Shown one piece after another: positions 5,948 through 6,872 of a stretch of 6,872 nt of DNA. The position numbers and the translations under genes were made by a program. The stretch is from Methanomicrobiales archaeon (lineage in GTDB: Archaea > Halobacteriota > Syntropharchaeia > Alkanophagales > Methanospirareceae). The stretch covers positions 1 to 6,872 of the forward strand of contig QEXZ01000053.1 in NCBI GenBank assembly GCA_003160755.1, in the 5' to 3' direction. The number at the start of each line of letters is the position of its first letter. The stretch's first letter is position 1. The notes beneath the pieces are model-generated. The model was not told the DNA's origin and made no database searches. It was given only the letters and a program-made list of their open reading frames with translations.

Positions 5948-5983
5948 CTTGTGAATTCTCGTGGTTTATCAATTGCAATTTGT
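5948..5983 (-). repeat. 36-bp repeat, copy 2 (inverted relative to 4646-4680)
   Basis: Read on the minus strand it begins ACAAATTGCAATT and ends AGAATTCACAAG. It differs from 4646-4680 by one inserted base and two substitutions. Confidence 0.8.
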
Positions 5984-6012
5984 AACTGGAATGACTATAG
6001 ATCCCCAGTAAT

Positions 6013-6040
6013 AAAATAAATCTGCGTAAATCTGTGTCTT
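6013..6040. repeat. Right-arm half repeat upstream of the tRNA gene
   Basis: AAATCTGCGT, AAATCTGTGT and CTT in 10-bp steps match the right arm at 6297-6329, minus one unit. No matching left arm lies directly before it, so this is a half element or the far end of the 5819-5999 structure. It runs directly into the promoter block. Confidence 0.65.
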
Positions 6041-6069
6041 AAATAGAAGGAGGTTATGCTTTATATACA
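6034..6069 (+). promoter_or_regulatory. Promoter-like block upstream of tRNA-Met (repeat-borne)
   Basis: GTGTCTTAAATAG followed by an AAGGAGG tract and CTTTATATACA. If CTTAAATA (6038-6045) is the TATA box, transcription starts near 6068, giving a pre-tRNA leader of about 15 bases. CTTTATATA (6059-6067) is the better box by sequence but lies too close to the tRNA 5' end for normal spacing. The block matches 804-839 and 6324-6359. Confidence 0.5.
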
Positions 6070-6082
6070 GCAACAAAAGAAC

Positions 6083-6156
6083 GCCGGGGTGGCCTAGTTG
6101 GTTAGGGCGCTGCACTCATAATGCAGAGGTCACGGGTCCGAACCCCGTCCCCGGCA
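6083..6156 (+). tRNA. tRNA-Met (anticodon CAU), elongator type
   Basis: A full cloverleaf of 74 bases. The acceptor GCCGGGG pairs with CCCCGGC. The D arm is GCC/GGC with an AGTTGGTTA loop. The anticodon stem CTGCA/TGCAG encloses the loop CTCATAA, with CAT at 6117-6119. The variable loop is AGGTC. The T arm ACGGG/CCCGT has loop TCCGAAC. The discriminator is A, and CCA is not encoded. Initiator status is unlikely because position 1-72 is G-C and the anticodon stem lacks the three G-C pairs typical of initiators. A tRNA-Ile2 read as AUA after C34 modification also has CAT in the gene and is not fully excluded. No intron is seen. Confidence 0.93.
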
Positions 6157-6171
6157 CTGCAACTCAAAACT

Positions 6172-6210
6172 CAAAATTCACCGCAGAGAACGCGGAGTTC
6201 GCAGAGGGAA
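6172..6210 (+). repeat. 39-bp CGCAGAGAA-family repeat, copy 2
   Basis: Three 9-bp units (CGCAGAGAA, CGCGGAGTT, CGCAGAGGG) after an AAAATTCAC lead. It matches 2220-2258 in inverted orientation with one difference. It starts 15 bases after the tRNA and has no facing arm nearby. Confidence 0.85.
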
Positions 6211-6237
6211 AATAAAAAAAACCAGAAAATAAATTAT

Positions 6238-6329
6238 AGACACAGATTAACGCAGATTAACACAGATGATAAGGATTAACACGATTAAACTAAAATAAAT
6301 CTGCGTAAATCAGTGTAAATCTGTGTCTT
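6238..6329. repeat. Best-preserved ACACAGATT inverted repeat, 10-bp units
   Basis: The left arm 6238-6270 runs AGACACAGATTA, ACGCAGATTA, ACACAGATGA. The right arm 6297-6328 runs AAATCTGCGT, AAATCAGTGT, AAATCTGTGTCT. The terminal 11 bases pair perfectly, and about 25 of 32 positions pair over the full arms. The loop still shows decayed units (GGATTAACAC, GATTAAACTA). This is the clearest example of the family in the window. Confidence 0.8.
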
Positions 6330-6359
6330 AAATAGAAAAAAGCCATACTTTATATACAA
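6324..6359 (+). promoter_or_regulatory. Orphan copy of the promoter-like repeat end
   Basis: GTGTCTTAAATAG to CTTTATATACA repeats the blocks upstream of icd and the tRNA, but no plus-strand gene follows. The next gene, larC, is on the opposite strand and ends at 6393. It therefore either drives an antisense or non-coding transcript into larC or is a passive part of the repeat. Confidence 0.4.
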
Positions 6360-6366
6360 AAAAAAA

Positions 6367-6396
6367 TCTGTGTAATCTGTGTAATTTTGTGGTTAC
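6367..6396 (-). repeat. Repeat terminus overlapping the larC stop codon
   Basis: Read on the minus strand, TAACCACAAAATTACACAG and a further GATTACACAG follow. This is the same terminus as TTAACCACAAGATTACACAG after icd. Its first three bases are the larC stop codon TAA. Confidence 0.75.
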
Positions 6397-6872
6397 AAAA
6401 AGGGCTTCGCGGTTTCTTCAACGAGCTTTATCACCGTTTTTAGAGGTATTTTTAGGTCGGCGGCAACGCGTTTCGCATCCTCGAATTCCGCAGCCACATT
6501 TAGCACGTTACCTGCGGCATCGGTGCCTATTTTCACGCCTACTTCCTTCTCCACACCTTTTAGCCTTACCTTCACCTTCCTCTGCTCCCGGTTTGCAATG
6601 AACCGCTGCTTCACCTGCATACTGCGAACACCCAGTGAGCCGGTCTCTTCCATTATCCGGTACGCTATTCGCGCGGCTTCTTGCGGTGTCGTAATCACCT
6701 TGATTATGTGCCCGCTTCGGCATTTTTTCATTTGCGCCGGTGTGATAGCCACATCCTTCACACCTTCCTCCGCCATAAGCACCTCTATCAGATTGCCCAG
6801 CACTTCTCCGGTAACGTTATCAACATTGGTTTCCAGCACTTCCACCTCATCCCTTGACAGGAGTGAAGAGGG
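6393..6872 (-). CDS. larC: LarC-like nickel insertion protein, C-terminal part (5' end outside window)
   Basis: The frame is open to the right edge, giving about 159 codons of the C-terminal portion of a protein usually near 400 residues. The GTG at 6845 is internal because coding sense continues upstream. LarC inserts nickel, using CTP, into the pyridinium pincer dithiocarboxylate mononucleotide to form the nickel-pincer cofactor of lactate racemase and related LarA enzymes. Family motifs seen are VLETNVDNVTGEVLG (cf. LETNIDDMTPE), TPAQMKKCRSGHIIKVI (cf. QMKKNRPG), ETGSLGVRSMQVKQRF and a C-terminal VAAEFEDAKRVAADLKIPLKTV. The basic tail ends KPFL. Some bacteria split larC across a programmed frameshift into larC1 and larC2. 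The visible part corresponds to larC2, and whether a shift lies upstream cannot be seen. It converges on the tRNA-Met region, with repeats in between. Confidence 0.88.
   Translation of the reverse strand, partial: PSSLLSRDEVEVLETNVDNVTGEVLGNLIEVLMAEEGVKDVAITPAQMKKCRSGHIIKVITTPQEAARIAYRIMEETGSLGVRSMQVKQRFIANREQRKVKVRLKGVEKEVGVKIGTDAAGNVLNVAAEFEDAKRVAADLKIPLKTVIKLVEETAKPFL

Larger units (their letters stand above)
5819..5999. repeat. 181-bp element with 12-bp perfect terminal inverted repeats after mptA
   Basis: TATAGTCATTCC at 5819-5830 and GGAATGACTATA at 5988-5999 are exact reverse complements. They bound a segment that starts with the CATTCCGAAAATTATTAACC terminus. Its interior is A/T-rich and self-complementary, for example CTAAAAGAAA (5892-5901) against TTTCTTTAG (5912-5920). 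The left terminus includes the mptA stop codon. The segment has no transposase or other gene, so it resembles a small palindromic repeat more than an insertion sequence. Confidence 0.65.

Noticed and set aside
5819..5999. Insertion sequence
   Set aside because: The segment is only 181 bp with no transposase frame. Only the terminal inverted repeat supports mobility, so it is listed as a repeat.
6083..6156. Initiator tRNA-Met
   Set aside because: It has a G1-C72 pair and lacks the run of three G-C pairs in the anticodon stem, so elongator type is more likely.

Overview
The window reads as a chromosomal segment from an archaeon of the methanogen/anaerobic methanotroph kind. Four signs support this. 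It encodes an archaeal-type GTP cyclohydrolase, MptA, the entry enzyme of methanopterin synthesis. Its tRNA-Met gene has no encoded CCA. Upstream regions carry TATA boxes in place of bacterial -35/-10 pairs. Shine-Dalgarno sites are used only in part. The pairing of MptA with a folate-type methylene reductase (MetF plus MetV) recalls ANME-1 (Methanophagales), which are known to lack Mer and carry MetF. That lineage assignment is an inference from gene content, not a database result.

Layout from left to right. The 3' end of an ATP-citrate lyase large subunit (to 725, +) is followed by a complete eukaryote-type NADP isocitrate dehydrogenase (846-2057, +). A 282-bp repeat-filled convergent gap comes next. 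Then a minus-strand cluster, transcribed metV (4575-3787) to metF (3767-2847) to a small CoA-binding protein (2732-2340). A 279-bp divergent promoter region (4576-4854) separates metV from mptA (4855-5823, +). A repeat element, an elongator tRNA-Met(CAU) (6083-6156) and another repeat block follow. The 3' part of larC (6393 to window end, -) closes the window. No gap exceeds 300 bp.

How the genes fit together. ATP-citrate lyase and isocitrate dehydrogenase could form an acetyl-CoA/citrate/2-oxoglutarate branch, run for 2-oxoglutarate synthesis or for citrate cleavage. MetF and MetV together would be the methylene/methyl-pterin oxidoreductase step of the C1 pathway. MptA begins synthesis of the methanopterin carrier that this reductase may use. 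LarC inserts nickel into the nickel-pincer cofactor.

The least explained structure is between the genes. Every inter-operon gap outside the metV-metF-CoA-binding cluster is filled with imperfect, nested inverted repeats built from 9-10-bp units of two families (ACACAGATTA-like and CGCAGAGAA-like). They begin at, or within a few bases of, stop codons. One end of the element is a conserved ~36-bp promoter-like block that sits directly upstream of icd and of the tRNA gene, and once without any gene. This looks like a dispersed, promoter-carrying palindromic repeat family.
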